From Candidatus Fermentibacteraceae bacterium (lineage in GTDB: Bacteria > Fermentibacterota > Fermentibacteria > Fermentibacterales > JCC-6), in assembly GCA_029932015.1 (NCBI GenBank), contig JAOZQW010000001.1:1-39201 (forward strand): DNA of 39,201 nucleotides, in the 5' to 3' direction. This document shows positions 23,866-31,651 of this stretch, one piece after another; positions within the stretch are counted from its first letter, which is position 1; every line of letters begins with the position of its first letter. The translations under genes were made by a program, and so were the position numbers. The notes below the pieces were generated by a model. The model did not search any database. It saw only the letters and a list, made by a program, of their open reading frames with translations, and was not told the origin of the DNA.

Positions 23866-25743
23866 CTACTCTTCCCCCCCCATGCTGAGGAAACGCTCAG
23901 GATATGTGTCCAGGGCCTTCGACCACTCCTGGAGCTTGGCCACACGGGTGGCCTCGTCCTCAGGAAGCTCGAACGGCCGACGGCCACGTCCATCGAGTAT
24001 CAGGCCAACTACCCCCCCCTCAAGCTCACCAGCCCACATCTCACCTAAACCGGCTCCTGCATCGATGTGCTTGGCGGGGACTATCTCCGCCTGCACCTTC
24101 TCACCTACTCCCAGAGGGATGAGCTCTATACGGTCGATCTCGATGGGGTGCTCCTCCAGCGAACCATCTGACCTGGTCATCTTCAGAGTCGCCAGAACTT
24201 TCGCCTTCTTTGCCGGACCGGTCGGGGCAACACATGTCCCGAGCTTGATCAGACAGTCCTTGTCGAATACTTCGGTAGCAGCTTTGGGATGCACTTCGGA
24301 GAGTACTCCGAGCTGCGGCATCATGAATATCGAGTCCACCGCTAGCATTGTGATACCCTCAGGAAGGAAAGCATCGATCAGCATGTGTGCGGCCTGGCAT
24401 CTTCTTGGAGCATGCGACAGGACCCCTCCTGAGCCGATCAGAAGATTCAGTCCCATCATGTCCACCAGAGTACCGCCGGACTGAGTCTGCTCGAATGCAT
24501 CTCCGATGGTCCGCTCCTGAGCCACTCCCTTGAGACCTGTCGCCAGTTCCCTGTGCTGGATAAGCGCCAGTCTCAGCGCTTCTCTTGCTATTGCCTGCTC
24601 TATTATGAGCTCCTCCAGCAACTGCGGTATCGTGGTAGGCCGTATCATCTTGTTCCTGATACGGTTCCTCAGATCGGCTTCATCCATCATGAACGGGACC
24701 CAGCGCATGACATTGTCGAGCCCTGCGCTGGCAAGAACGTTTGAAACGCTGTAGCTCATACCGAGATTGGCTGAGACCGTCCTGTTGAAAACGGGAGCAC
24801 CTTCACTGGTGAAAACGCTGAACACGTCAGTGGTAGCCCCACCGATATCAACGCCCATCACTTCGATCTCCTCGTTCTTCGCCACGGACTCTATGAGTTT
24901 ACCAACAGCTCCGGGAGTGGGCATGATGGGAAGCTGTTTCCACTCACCTTCAACAAAATGACCGGCCCAACTCATCAATCTTGCGTAGCCCGGAGCCTGC
25001 GCCATCACGTGCTCCATGAACAGCTCGTGTATCTCATCTCTGGCCGGTCCGAGGTTCTCCCTCTCCAGCACAGGTCTGAGGTTGTCAACGACCTTGAGTT
25101 CCATGGAGTCAGACAGCTCACCTGCCACAGCATCCGTTGCATCCTTGTTGCCTGCATAGATGACCGGCAGCTTGTAGCCTACCCCGAACCGGGGCTTTGG
25201 ATCAGCGGCCCTGACCACCTCGGCCAGTTCAATAACATGGTCGATCGTTCCACCGTCGATGCCGCCGGAAAGAAGGATCATATCCGGCCTGAGCCTTCTG
25301 ATGTCGGCGACCTTCTCGTGGGGAAGCCTTCCATCGTTTGAGGCCACGACGTCCATTACAATAGCTCCTGCCCCGAGCGCGGCCCTCTGGGCGCTCTCTC
25401 CCGTCATGGACTTCACGACACCTGCAACGGTCATCTGAAGTCCTCCTCCGGCGGATGAGGTCGACATGTATATGTCAACGCCTTTGTCTCCGTCGGCCGA
25501 GACGTTCACGCCATCCTTGGCATCATTAAGCAGTTCAATACCTTCGAGATCCTCGATCTCTCCTACTGCGTTCAGCACACCCTTGGTTACATCCTCAGCC
25601 GGAGCCTCGACCGTGGTCGGGGCCTCTCCTCTGCGAATGAGACGGAACTCACCATCCCGCTTCTCGATGAGAATGGCCTTGGTGGTGGTGCTGCCGCAGT
25701 CAGTCGCCAGTATCCTGGTGATCTCCTTGCTGGCCACCGCCAT
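23866..25743 (-). CDS. glmL: GlmL/MutL-type ASKHA ATPase
   Basis: A 625-residue protein of the MutL/GlmL family. Near residue 14 it has ATDCGSTTTKAILIEK, the phosphate-1 motif of the actin/Hsp70/hexokinase superfamily. A second nucleotide loop is seen near residues 290-310 (EVMGVDIGGATTDVFSVF), and a GSGGVLSHAPR motif near 435-445. GlmL is named for the glutamate mutase cluster of clostridia, where it is thought to be an accessory protein. No mutase subunits (GlmE, GlmS) or other B12 enzymes are in this window, so the partner here is unknown. AAGGAGG stands just before the ATG. It overlaps the preceding small gene by 44 nt and abuts the next one. Confidence 0.88.
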   Translation of the reverse strand: MAVASKEITRILATDCGSTTTKAILIEKRDGEFRLIRRGEAPTTVEAPAEDVTKGVLNAVGEIEDLEGIELLNDAKDGVNVSADGDKGVDIYMSTSSAGGGLQMTVAGVVKSMTGESAQRAALGAGAIVMDVVASNDGRLPHEKVADIRRLRPDMILLSGGIDGGTIDHVIELAEVVRAADPKPRFGVGYKLPVIYAGNKDATDAVAGELSDSMELKVVDNLRPVLERENLGPARDEIHELFMEHVMAQAPGYARLMSWAGHFVEGEWKQLPIMPTPGAVGKLIESVAKNEEIEVMGVDIGGATTDVFSVFTSEGAPVFNRTVSANLGMSYSVSNVLASAGLDNVMRWVPFMMDEADLRNRIRNKMIRPTTIPQLLEELIIEQAIAREALRLALIQHRELATGLKGVAQERTIGDAFEQTQSGGTLVDMMGLNLLIGSGGVLSHAPRRCQAAHMLIDAFLPEGITMLAVDSIFMMPQLGVLSEVHPKAATEVFDKDCLIKLGTCVAPTGPAKKAKVLATLKMTRSDGSLEEHPIEIDRIELIPLGVGEKVQAEIVPAKHIDAGAGLGEMWAGELEGGVVGLILDGRGRRPFELPEDEATRVAKLQEWSKALDTYPERFLSMGGEE

Positions 25744-26167
25744 CTACCTCCTTCTTATTGACTGAGCCTCTGCCCCTGAAAAGGCGGCTCCACAGGGAAC
25801 CCCTCTCCTTCCGCAATGCCTTACGGGATGCCTTCTGCTCCCGTTTGAGTGTTGCGTCACGGGCATTTTCCTCTTCTATGGCCAGGGTGAGTTTTTCGAT
25901 GTTCTCCCTGTCCTCTATCATTCGTACAAATCTGTAGTACTCACCGGAGCTGACAACCAGTGAAACCACCGGATTGGCAAATATCAGAAGCTGGTTACCG
26001 AGAAATGATAACGGTTTTATCGATTCCAGGAAAATGATGGCAGGTACAGTAAGCTGTCTCTGCACAATGCCTTTAGCCAGCTTATCAATAAGCGATGTGA
26101 AGTCCTCTGTACCGTCGACATCGGTCAGGCTACTGATCCCCGGCGGTATGTGCCCTGATGTATCCAA
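25700..26167 (-). CDS. Small membrane-associated protein of unknown function
   Basis: About 155 residues from a TTG at 26167, chosen because AGAGGAAG lies about 5 nt upstream; the frame remains open to 26308 but the additional residues overlap the PH-like gene and look non-coding. Residues about 35-65 hold a hydrophobic stretch with FLESIKPLSFLGNQLLIFAN. A charged helix follows (FVRMIEDRENIEKLTLAIEE), then a very basic tail rich in Lys and Arg. The pattern suggests membrane-surface attachment. It overlaps the PH-like gene by 38 nt and glmL by 44 nt, so all three are tightly coupled. No family is recognised; the exact start is uncertain. Confidence 0.6.
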   Translation of the reverse strand: MDTSGHIPPGISSLTDVDGTEDFTSLIDKLAKGIVQRQLTVPAIIFLESIKPLSFLGNQLLIFANPVVSLVVSSGEYYRFVRMIEDRENIEKLTLAIEEENARDATLKREQKASRKALRKERGSLWSRLFRGRGSVNKKEVDGGGQQGDHQDTGD

Positions 26168-26609
26168 GGACTTCCTCTCTGTTGCCGGAGAACTGCACTG
26201 ACAGCCCTCTGAACTTTGCCAGCCTTGTTGGCTGAGGGAATGGACTGAGAAGGACTCCGTACCTGTCAGGCACAATACTCCTGACCTGCTTCCATGTCTT
26301 GCGTTCAACGCCGAAGACTGATTTCTTGCTCACACCTTCAGCATCCATTCTGAACCGGCATGGCATGAAGTAGCTCCACATCGAGAGCAGAAGAAGCAGG
26401 ATCCCGATGAGCCCCCACCAGGCATTTTCACCGGTAAGGGCAGCTACCGTTCCGGCCAGCAATATCATGAAGACCAGAAGCAGTGTCGCAAGCGGTCTCT
26501 CTCTGGCCGGATGGGAAACCCACTCCAGGAGTTGAATTCCGGACCCTTCGGTCCCGCTAAGCTCTGCTGCTCTCTCCTCAGTCAGCTTACTCCTCCACCC
26601 TCGGTTCAA
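26130..26609 (-). CDS. Two-helix membrane protein with PH-like domain
   Basis: About 159 residues. Two membrane helices at about 41-58 and 63-84 are followed by a C-terminal beta-rich domain (FRMDAEGVSKKSVFGVERKT, then WKQVRSIVPDRYGVLLSP) that looks like a bacterial PH (bPH) domain. The N-terminal VSHPARERPL before helix 1 is also typical of that class. The only conventional start is TTG at 26609, inside gcvPB; a strong GGAGGAG site followed after 6 nt by CTG at 26585 could mark the real start. It overlaps gcvPB by 23 nt and the next gene by 38 nt. Function unknown; its place between gcvPB and glmL suggests a linked role. Confidence 0.65.
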   Translation of the reverse strand: MNRGWRSKLTEERAAELSGTEGSGIQLLEWVSHPARERPLATLLLVFMILLAGTVAALTGENAWWGLIGILLLLLSMWSYFMPCRFRMDAEGVSKKSVFGVERKTWKQVRSIVPDRYGVLLSPFPQPTRLAKFRGLSVQFSGNREEVLGYIRAHTAGDQ

Positions 26610-28035
26610 CTATGCAGAGTTCCTTGACCGCTGCCACCTCGTCGAGCCTGAGTACGGGTGTATTGACGGGCGCATCGGTCACAAGGTGCGGCTTCTCTTC
26701 AACCTCACGGGCTATTGATTCCATTGCTGCGATGAAGCTGTCCAGGTCCTCGATGCCCTCCGTCTCGGTAGGCTCGATCATCATCGCTTCATGGACGATG
26801 AGCGGAAAGTAGATCGTTGGCGCGTGGAAGCCGTAATCAAGGAGTCTCTTGGCAATATCAAGGGTTTTTACACCCTTCTCAAGCTGCCTGTCTCCCGAGA
26901 GTACGAATTCGTGCATACACGGACCGTCATCAAAGGGCAGTTCAAAGATCCCCTTCAGCTTCTCCTTGAGATAATTGGCGTTGATCAGAGCGTTCTCGGT
27001 GACTTCGCACAGGCCATCAGCACCGAGCGTCCTGATATAGGCATATGCCCTGTACAGAACTCCCACGTTCCCGTGGAACGCAAGCAGCCGTCCAAAGGAT
27101 CGATCAGGTTTTTGAAGGAAGTACCTGCCATCGGAGTCCTTCGAAACGATAGAGTCCGGCAGGTACCTCTCGAGGTCGGAGATGCAGGCGACCGGTCCGG
27201 AACCGGGACCTCCTCCTCCGTGCGGTGTACCGAATGTCTTGTGTAAATTCAGATGACAGACATCGAAGCCCATATCACCAGGTCTGGCTACTCCAAGAAG
27301 GGCATTCATATTGGCGCCGTCCATGTAGTTGAGACCTCCGGCCTCATGTACGATGGAGGTCAGCTCACCTATTTTTGACTCAAACAGGCCAAGGGTGTTC
27401 GGATTGGTCAGCATGAAAGCAGCAGTGTTGGGGCCGACCTTTCGCCTGAGATCCTCCGGGTCAACCTCTCCCCGGTCGTTTGAGCTGACACCGATAACCT
27501 TGCATCCGGCGAGCGTGGAGGTCGCTGGATTCGTACCATGTGCCGAATCCGGCATCAAAACCTCATTGCGATGTCCCTCTCCCCGGTCCCTGTGGTAGCT
27601 TGTTATGAGCATAAGGCCACAGAACTCGCCCTGCGCACCTGCCGCCGGCTGGAGCGTAATAGCTTCGAAGCCGGTTATCTCGCAGAGGTACCCGGAGAGC
27701 CTGTGCATGAGTTCCAGGGTTCCCTGTGCCATCGCATCGGGAGAGAGCGGATGAAGCCCGGCAAGCCCGGGCATCCTGGCTATATCCTCGTTCTGTCTGG
27801 GATTGTACTTCATCGTACATGAACCAAGAGGGTACATTCCCTTATCAACATGATAATTGGCATTGCTCAGCTCGATGAAGTGCCTCATCACCTGGCCCTC
27901 TGTAACTTCGGGAAGACCGATACTACCGGACTCCCTCTCCAGACCCTCGGGCAGCTCTGCGGACGGTGGTACATCCAGAGCAGGGAGCGAAACGCCCATT
28001 CTGCCACTGCTGCTCATGCTGAATACGGTCTTCAT
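26587..28035 (-). CDS. gcvPB: Glycine dehydrogenase (decarboxylating) subunit 2
   Basis: A 482-residue C-terminal half of the P protein of the glycine cleavage system. Visible marks are NYHVDKGMYPLGSCTMKYNP near 60-79, DSAHGTNPAT near 163-172, the PLP-binding NLHKTFGTPHGGGGPGSGP with Lys266, and the usual end with MMIEPTETE. The enzyme decarboxylates glycine and passes the aminomethyl group to the lipoyl arm of GcvH. The split P form (PA+PB) is common in Gram-positive bacteria, thermophiles and many anaerobic lineages. The start overlaps the gcvPA stop by 4 nt (ATGA), so the two subunits are translationally coupled. Confidence 0.97.
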   Translation of the reverse strand: MKTVFSMSSSGRMGVSLPALDVPPSAELPEGLERESGSIGLPEVTEGQVMRHFIELSNANYHVDKGMYPLGSCTMKYNPRQNEDIARMPGLAGLHPLSPDAMAQGTLELMHRLSGYLCEITGFEAITLQPAAGAQGEFCGLMLITSYHRDRGEGHRNEVLMPDSAHGTNPATSTLAGCKVIGVSSNDRGEVDPEDLRRKVGPNTAAFMLTNPNTLGLFESKIGELTSIVHEAGGLNYMDGANMNALLGVARPGDMGFDVCHLNLHKTFGTPHGGGGPGSGPVACISDLERYLPDSIVSKDSDGRYFLQKPDRSFGRLLAFHGNVGVLYRAYAYIRTLGADGLCEVTENALINANYLKEKLKGIFELPFDDGPCMHEFVLSGDRQLEKGVKTLDIAKRLLDYGFHAPTIYFPLIVHEAMMIEPTETEGIEDLDSFIAAMESIAREVEEKPHLVTDAPVNTPVLRLDEVAAVKELCIVEPRVEE

Positions 28036-29387
28036 CGGGACACCTCCACGTCGCAGATGGATGCGACCGCGTTAATGTAGGCGTCCATCTCCTCTTTTGT
28101 CCGCTTCTCTGTCGCAGTTATGAGCATAACGCCCTCTCCCAGCTCCTGAAGCGGGAGCCCTGCAAGAATGGACATTTCTGCGAGCTTCTGCAGGATTTCA
28201 ACTGAAGAGACGGGGAAGCGGAGAGTGAATTCCCTGAAGAACGGTGTGTTTCCGAACACAGGCTCGACACCTTCTATTCCAATCAGACCGGAATAGAGGT
28301 AATGACTCTTCTGGAAACACTGGGTGGATATCTCCCTGAAGCCCTGCTCACCCGTAAGAGAGAGATACACAGCATTGGCGAGAGCCATCAGTGCCTGGTT
28401 GGTGCAGATGTTGCTGGTCGCCTTCTCTCTTCTGATGTGCTGCTCCCTGGTCTGAAGTGTCAGGACATATCCCGTCTCACCGGCTCGGTCCACAGTACGC
28501 CCGATGATCCTTCCGGGCATCTTGCGGGCATACTTGAGTTTCGAGGACATGAATCCCGCAAAGGGGCCGCCATACGAGAGGGGAAGCCCCATGCTCTGAC
28601 CCTCGCCTACAACTATGTCCGCACCAGCATCTCCAGGTGAACGCAAGAGTGGAAGAGCAACAGGATCTGCTGCTGCTATCAGAAGCCCACCTGCTGAATG
28701 TATGAGTTCAGCCATTGGTTCAATATCCTGTATGAGGCCGAAATAATCTGGGTACTGGACGAGAAGTGCTGCTGCACCACCCTCGGTCAGAGAGGATGCT
28801 GCATCAAGGTCCAGAAGTCCGTTTTCCAGGAAAGGGATCTCGTTGATCTCGAACCCCTCACGATCGAGGTATGTCCTGATGACCCGAGCCCATCGCGGAT
28901 TCATAGAACCAGCAATAAGTATCCTGTTCTTCCTCGTAACACGGAGAGCCATCAGGCAGGCTTCAGCTGCGGCAGTCGCACCATCGTAGACCGAGGCGTT
29001 GGCCATCTCCATGCCTGTCAGGCGACTGATCATTGTCTGGTACTCGAATATCGCGTGGAGGGTTCCCTGACTGACTTCGGCCTGGTACGGGGTGTAGGCA
29101 GTGAAGAACTCGCTCCGGAGAAGAATGTGATCGATGGCTGAGGGTACGAAATGATCATAGGCTCCGCCGCCGAGGAAGCAGATATGGTCCGCGCCGGTAT
29201 CGCGGGAAGTAATGACTGCCATATCACGTTGCAGCTCAAGCTCGGAGAGCGCGGGAGGGAGAGATAGTTCACCCTTGAGCATGTACTCATCCGGTATAGG
29301 TTTCAGGAGATCCTCAAAGGAATCCACACCGATCTCGTCGAGCATTCGACGACGATGCTCTTCCCGGTTAGGGATGTACCTGCTCAT
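28032..29387 (-). CDS. gcvPA: Glycine dehydrogenase (decarboxylating) subunit 1
   Basis: A 451-residue N-terminal half of the P protein. It starts MSRYIPNREEHRRRMLDEIG and contains CFLGGGAYDHFVPSAIDHIL, FFTAYTPYQAEVSQGTLHAI and FEYQTMISRLTGMEMANAS, all typical of GcvPA. The central part carries ADIVVGEGQSMGLPLSYGGP and GRIIGRTVDRAGETGYVLTL. It lacks the PLP lysine, which is in GcvPB, as expected for the split enzyme. The start follows the gcvH stop by 2 bp. The stop overlaps the gcvPB start. Confidence 0.97.
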   Translation of the reverse strand: MSRYIPNREEHRRRMLDEIGVDSFEDLLKPIPDEYMLKGELSLPPALSELELQRDMAVITSRDTGADHICFLGGGAYDHFVPSAIDHILLRSEFFTAYTPYQAEVSQGTLHAIFEYQTMISRLTGMEMANASVYDGATAAAEACLMALRVTRKNRILIAGSMNPRWARVIRTYLDREGFEINEIPFLENGLLDLDAASSLTEGGAAALLVQYPDYFGLIQDIEPMAELIHSAGGLLIAAADPVALPLLRSPGDAGADIVVGEGQSMGLPLSYGGPFAGFMSSKLKYARKMPGRIIGRTVDRAGETGYVLTLQTREQHIRREKATSNICTNQALMALANAVYLSLTGEQGFREISTQCFQKSHYLYSGLIGIEGVEPVFGNTPFFREFTLRFPVSSVEILQKLAEMSILAGLPLQELGEGVMLITATEKRTKEEMDAYINAVASICDVEVSR

Positions 29388-29389
29388 TC

Positions 29390-29773
29390 TTACTCACCGA
29401 TGAAGGTTGCGTACTCGGCAGCTGTCTTGAGCTTGTCAAAACCGGAGGAGTCATCGGTGGAGACGACTATCAGCCAGCCTTTACCGTAGGCATCCTCGTT
29501 GATAAGCGCAGGTTCATCCTCGAGAGTCTCGTTCACTCTGACTATTTTGCCGTCGAATGGAGCGTAGAAGTCCTCTGCGGTTTTTACAGCTTCTAAAGAT
29601 CCAAAGACGTCACCGGCCGCGAATTCCTCGAGAGCCGGGAATTCAACCATTACTATCTCACCCATCTGATCCTGGGCGTAGTCAGTGAGTCCCATCATGT
29701 ACTCTCCGCCGCCAAGGCTCTTCACCCATTCATGGGTCTCAGTGTAATGAAGCTCCTCAGGTATGCTCGCCAT
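29390..29773 (-). CDS. gcvH: Glycine cleavage system H protein
   Basis: About 127 residues from the ATG at 29773, preferred over 29788 because GGAGG lies 7 nt upstream and the family begins near this residue. It opens with IPEELHYTETHEWVK. The lipoylation site is Lys64 in GSLEAVKTAEDFYAPFDG. The lipoyl arm carries the aminomethyl group from GcvP to GcvT and is then reoxidised by a dihydrolipoyl dehydrogenase not found in this window. It lies about 65 bp after gcvT with a small hairpin between, and 2 bp before gcvPA. Confidence 0.97.
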   Translation of the reverse strand: MASIPEELHYTETHEWVKSLGGGEYMMGLTDYAQDQMGEIVMVEFPALEEFAAGDVFGSLEAVKTAEDFYAPFDGKIVRVNETLEDEPALINEDAYGKGWLIVVSTDDSSGFDKLKTAAEYATFIGE

Positions 29774-29811
29774 GCTGTTTCCTCCCATGTGATATCAGTG
29801 ACTGACAGTTG

Positions 29812-29832
29812 TGACACCCTGCAAGGGTGTCA
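29812..29832 (-). other. Intercistronic hairpin between gcvT and gcvH
   Basis: A perfect 9-bp stem, TGACACCCT with AGGGTGTCA, closes loop GCA. No T-run follows on the minus strand. It may adjust gcvT against gcvH levels or protect mRNA ends; there is no glycine-riboswitch-like sequence here. Confidence 0.5.
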
Positions 29833-29839
29833 TGGTTTA

Positions 29840-30937
29840 TTACTTTCGGCTTCCATCCTTGTAGAAAGGCAGCTTGACCGTACTGACCGGCACTCGCCGA
29901 CCTCTGACCTCGGCCTCGAGATCAGTTCCCGATTTATGGAAACCTCTCTCCACAATTGCGAGACAGACACCATGACCGAGTGCAGGAGCCAGGGAACCGC
30001 TGGTGACAATACCAACCTTGCGGTCGCCATCGTACAGCTCGGCGCCGTGGCGCGGGAAGCCTTTACCTGTGACCTTGAGGCCGACGATGTACCTTGCCGG
30101 TTTATCCCTCTTCTGACGGCTCATGACCTCACGGCCTATGAAATCCTTATCAGTCTTCAGCTTGACGACCCAGCCGAGTTTTGCCTCTATTGGTGTCGTG
30201 GTGTGGTCGATATCGCTGCCATAGAGTACATAGCCGACCTCGAGCCGGAGCGTATCTCTTGCACCGAGACCAACCGGTTTTATACCGAATTCGTCTCCAG
30301 CTTCCATGACCGCTGCCCAGACATCCGGGGCATCTTCCGATTTTATGTAGATCTCGAAACCGTCCTCACCCGTATAGCCGGTTCTGGCTATCAGTGCTAT
30401 CTTGCCGGCAAATGTACCCATCACATGGGCGTAGTAGTCAATCTCATCCAGATCTGCATCTGTGAGCTTCGCAGCTACTTTCTGGGCATCGGGACCCTGT
30501 ATGGCCACCAGAGCGGTTTCATCGCTCTCATTGGTCAACTCGATGCTGTACCCTGCAGTATGGCTGTTCACCCACGCCCAGTCCTTCTCGATATTCGAGG
30601 CGTTGACAACCATGAGGTACTCATTCGTGCCGATGTGGTAGACGATCAGATCATCGACTATCCCGCCATCAGGATAACACATGGTGGAGTAGAAGGCTTT
30701 ACCGGGAGGAACGTCCGAGTCGTTCGTCAGAATGAAGTCCAGGAAGCGGCCGGCGTCGGGGCCCTTGACCCTGAATTCACCCATATGGGAGAGGTCGAAT
30801 ACACCGACATTATTCCGTACAGCATTGTGCTCCTCCTTTACGGAGGAGTACTTTATTGGCATTATGTAACCGGCAAAAGATTCCATCCTGCCGCCCAGAG
30901 CGACATGTATGTCGTGAAGCGAGGTCTTCTTGTCCAT
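29840..30937 (-). CDS. gcvT: Aminomethyltransferase of the glycine cleavage system (T protein)
   Basis: A 365-residue protein of normal length. The N-terminus reads KTSLHDIHVALGGRMESFAG, and GVFDLSHMGEFRVKGPDA and FLTNDSDVPPGKAFYSTMC-like segments mark the folate-binding fold. GYTGEDGFEIYI near residue 190 and GLGARDTLRLEVGYVLYGSD near 225 are typical of GcvT. It transfers the methylene unit to tetrahydrofolate, releasing ammonia. GGAGAAGGG stands just before the ATG. It is the first gene of the gcv unit and is divergent from the plus-strand unit at 31073. Confidence 0.97.
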   Translation of the reverse strand: MDKKTSLHDIHVALGGRMESFAGYIMPIKYSSVKEEHNAVRNNVGVFDLSHMGEFRVKGPDAGRFLDFILTNDSDVPPGKAFYSTMCYPDGGIVDDLIVYHIGTNEYLMVVNASNIEKDWAWVNSHTAGYSIELTNESDETALVAIQGPDAQKVAAKLTDADLDEIDYYAHVMGTFAGKIALIARTGYTGEDGFEIYIKSEDAPDVWAAVMEAGDEFGIKPVGLGARDTLRLEVGYVLYGSDIDHTTTPIEAKLGWVVKLKTDKDFIGREVMSRQKRDKPARYIVGLKVTGKGFPRHGAELYDGDRKVGIVTSGSLAPALGHGVCLAIVERGFHKSGTDLEAEVRGRRVPVSTVKLPFYKDGSRK

Positions 30938-31072
30938 TGACCCTTCTCCTGTGTGCTGGTGATAACGGGGAAACTACGAGAATATACGACATGGAATTTA
31001 CCGGAATTGGAAAGAAAATGCAATGATGAGCGCTCCCGTTCCAGCGTATCTGAGACTGGAGGAAATGCAGCA
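30938..31072. other. Divergent intergenic region
   Basis: About 135 bp between gcvT (minus) and the plus-strand unit. It should hold promoters for both. On the minus strand TATATT near 30981 could be a -10 box but no good -35 is at proper spacing. I see no glycine riboswitch core. Confidence 0.4.
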
Positions 31073-31651
31073 GTGATATTAGGTAATCCGACCCACAGGC
31101 GTATCACCCGCAGGGCTCGCAAATCGCGTCTGGAAGGGGGAGTGGACATCCTCCGGGCGGAGGCGTGCGCCAGACACTGGTTTCTTGGGATGGGAGTGCC
31201 GTGCTGGAGCGATCCTTTTCCCCCCGGAGAGGCAGGCCGATACGGACTGCTGTTCCAGGGAGCAAGAAGGGCTCTCGTCCTCCCGGAGGAGGGTCCTGCC
31301 GCTGAGTTGTCTTTCGATGGGATAATGAAGGCGAAGTGCGATTACCTTGTCTCCGTAAGACTCGATGGAGAGAGAGAAGGAATCCCAACAGGTTTCCTGT
31401 ACTGGTTCGACCTCGATGCAGAGGAAGGGATTGATCGTAATATCAGAACCTCCACCCTCCTGCTTCGCAGGATGACGGACTTCCCTGAACTCATGAATGC
31501 ACCTCAGTGTTTCAGACGAGCTTTCCTCTATGGCTCTCTCATGCTGCTTCTCAGGGGTGAGCCTGCAGTGCCCGCTATTCTGACCCGTGATTATGTTCAG
31601 ACCACTATGAAGCCGATGACTCAAGATTATTCGAAAGGACATTCCGGATGA
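31073..31651 (+). CDS. Hypothetical protein, first gene of the plus-strand unit
   Basis: About 192 residues from a GTG at 31073, chosen for GGAGG 10 nt upstream; an in-frame GTG at 30953 would lengthen it by 40 residues that look non-coding. The protein is soluble, with a basic start (PTHRRITRRARKSRLEGG). It contains ARHWFLGMGVPCWSDPFPPG and a strand-rich part KAKCDYLVSVRLDGEREGIP that might belong to a nuclease-like or beta-sheet fold, but no catalytic set is convincing. I do not recognise it. It overlaps the lipoprotein gene by 4 nt (ATGA), which supports its reality. Confidence 0.6.
   Translation: MILGNPTHRRITRRARKSRLEGGVDILRAEACARHWFLGMGVPCWSDPFPPGEAGRYGLLFQGARRALVLPEEGPAAELSFDGIMKAKCDYLVSVRLDGEREGIPTGFLYWFDLDAEEGIDRNIRTSTLLLRRMTDFPELMNAPQCFRRAFLYGSLMLLLRGEPAVPAILTRDYVQTTMKPMTQDYSKGHSG

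Noticed and set aside
23865..23993. N-terminal extension of the KOW-like protein gene
   Set aside because: It lies within glmL in another frame; the ATG at 23864 follows the glmL stop and has a purine-rich ribosome site.
29732..30940. A 402-codon plus-strand open frame
   Set aside because: Exact antisense of gcvT and its flanks; no ribosome site or domain.
30938..31072. Glycine riboswitch before gcvT
   Set aside because: No GGAGAG-type glycine aptamer core or tandem arrangement could be seen.
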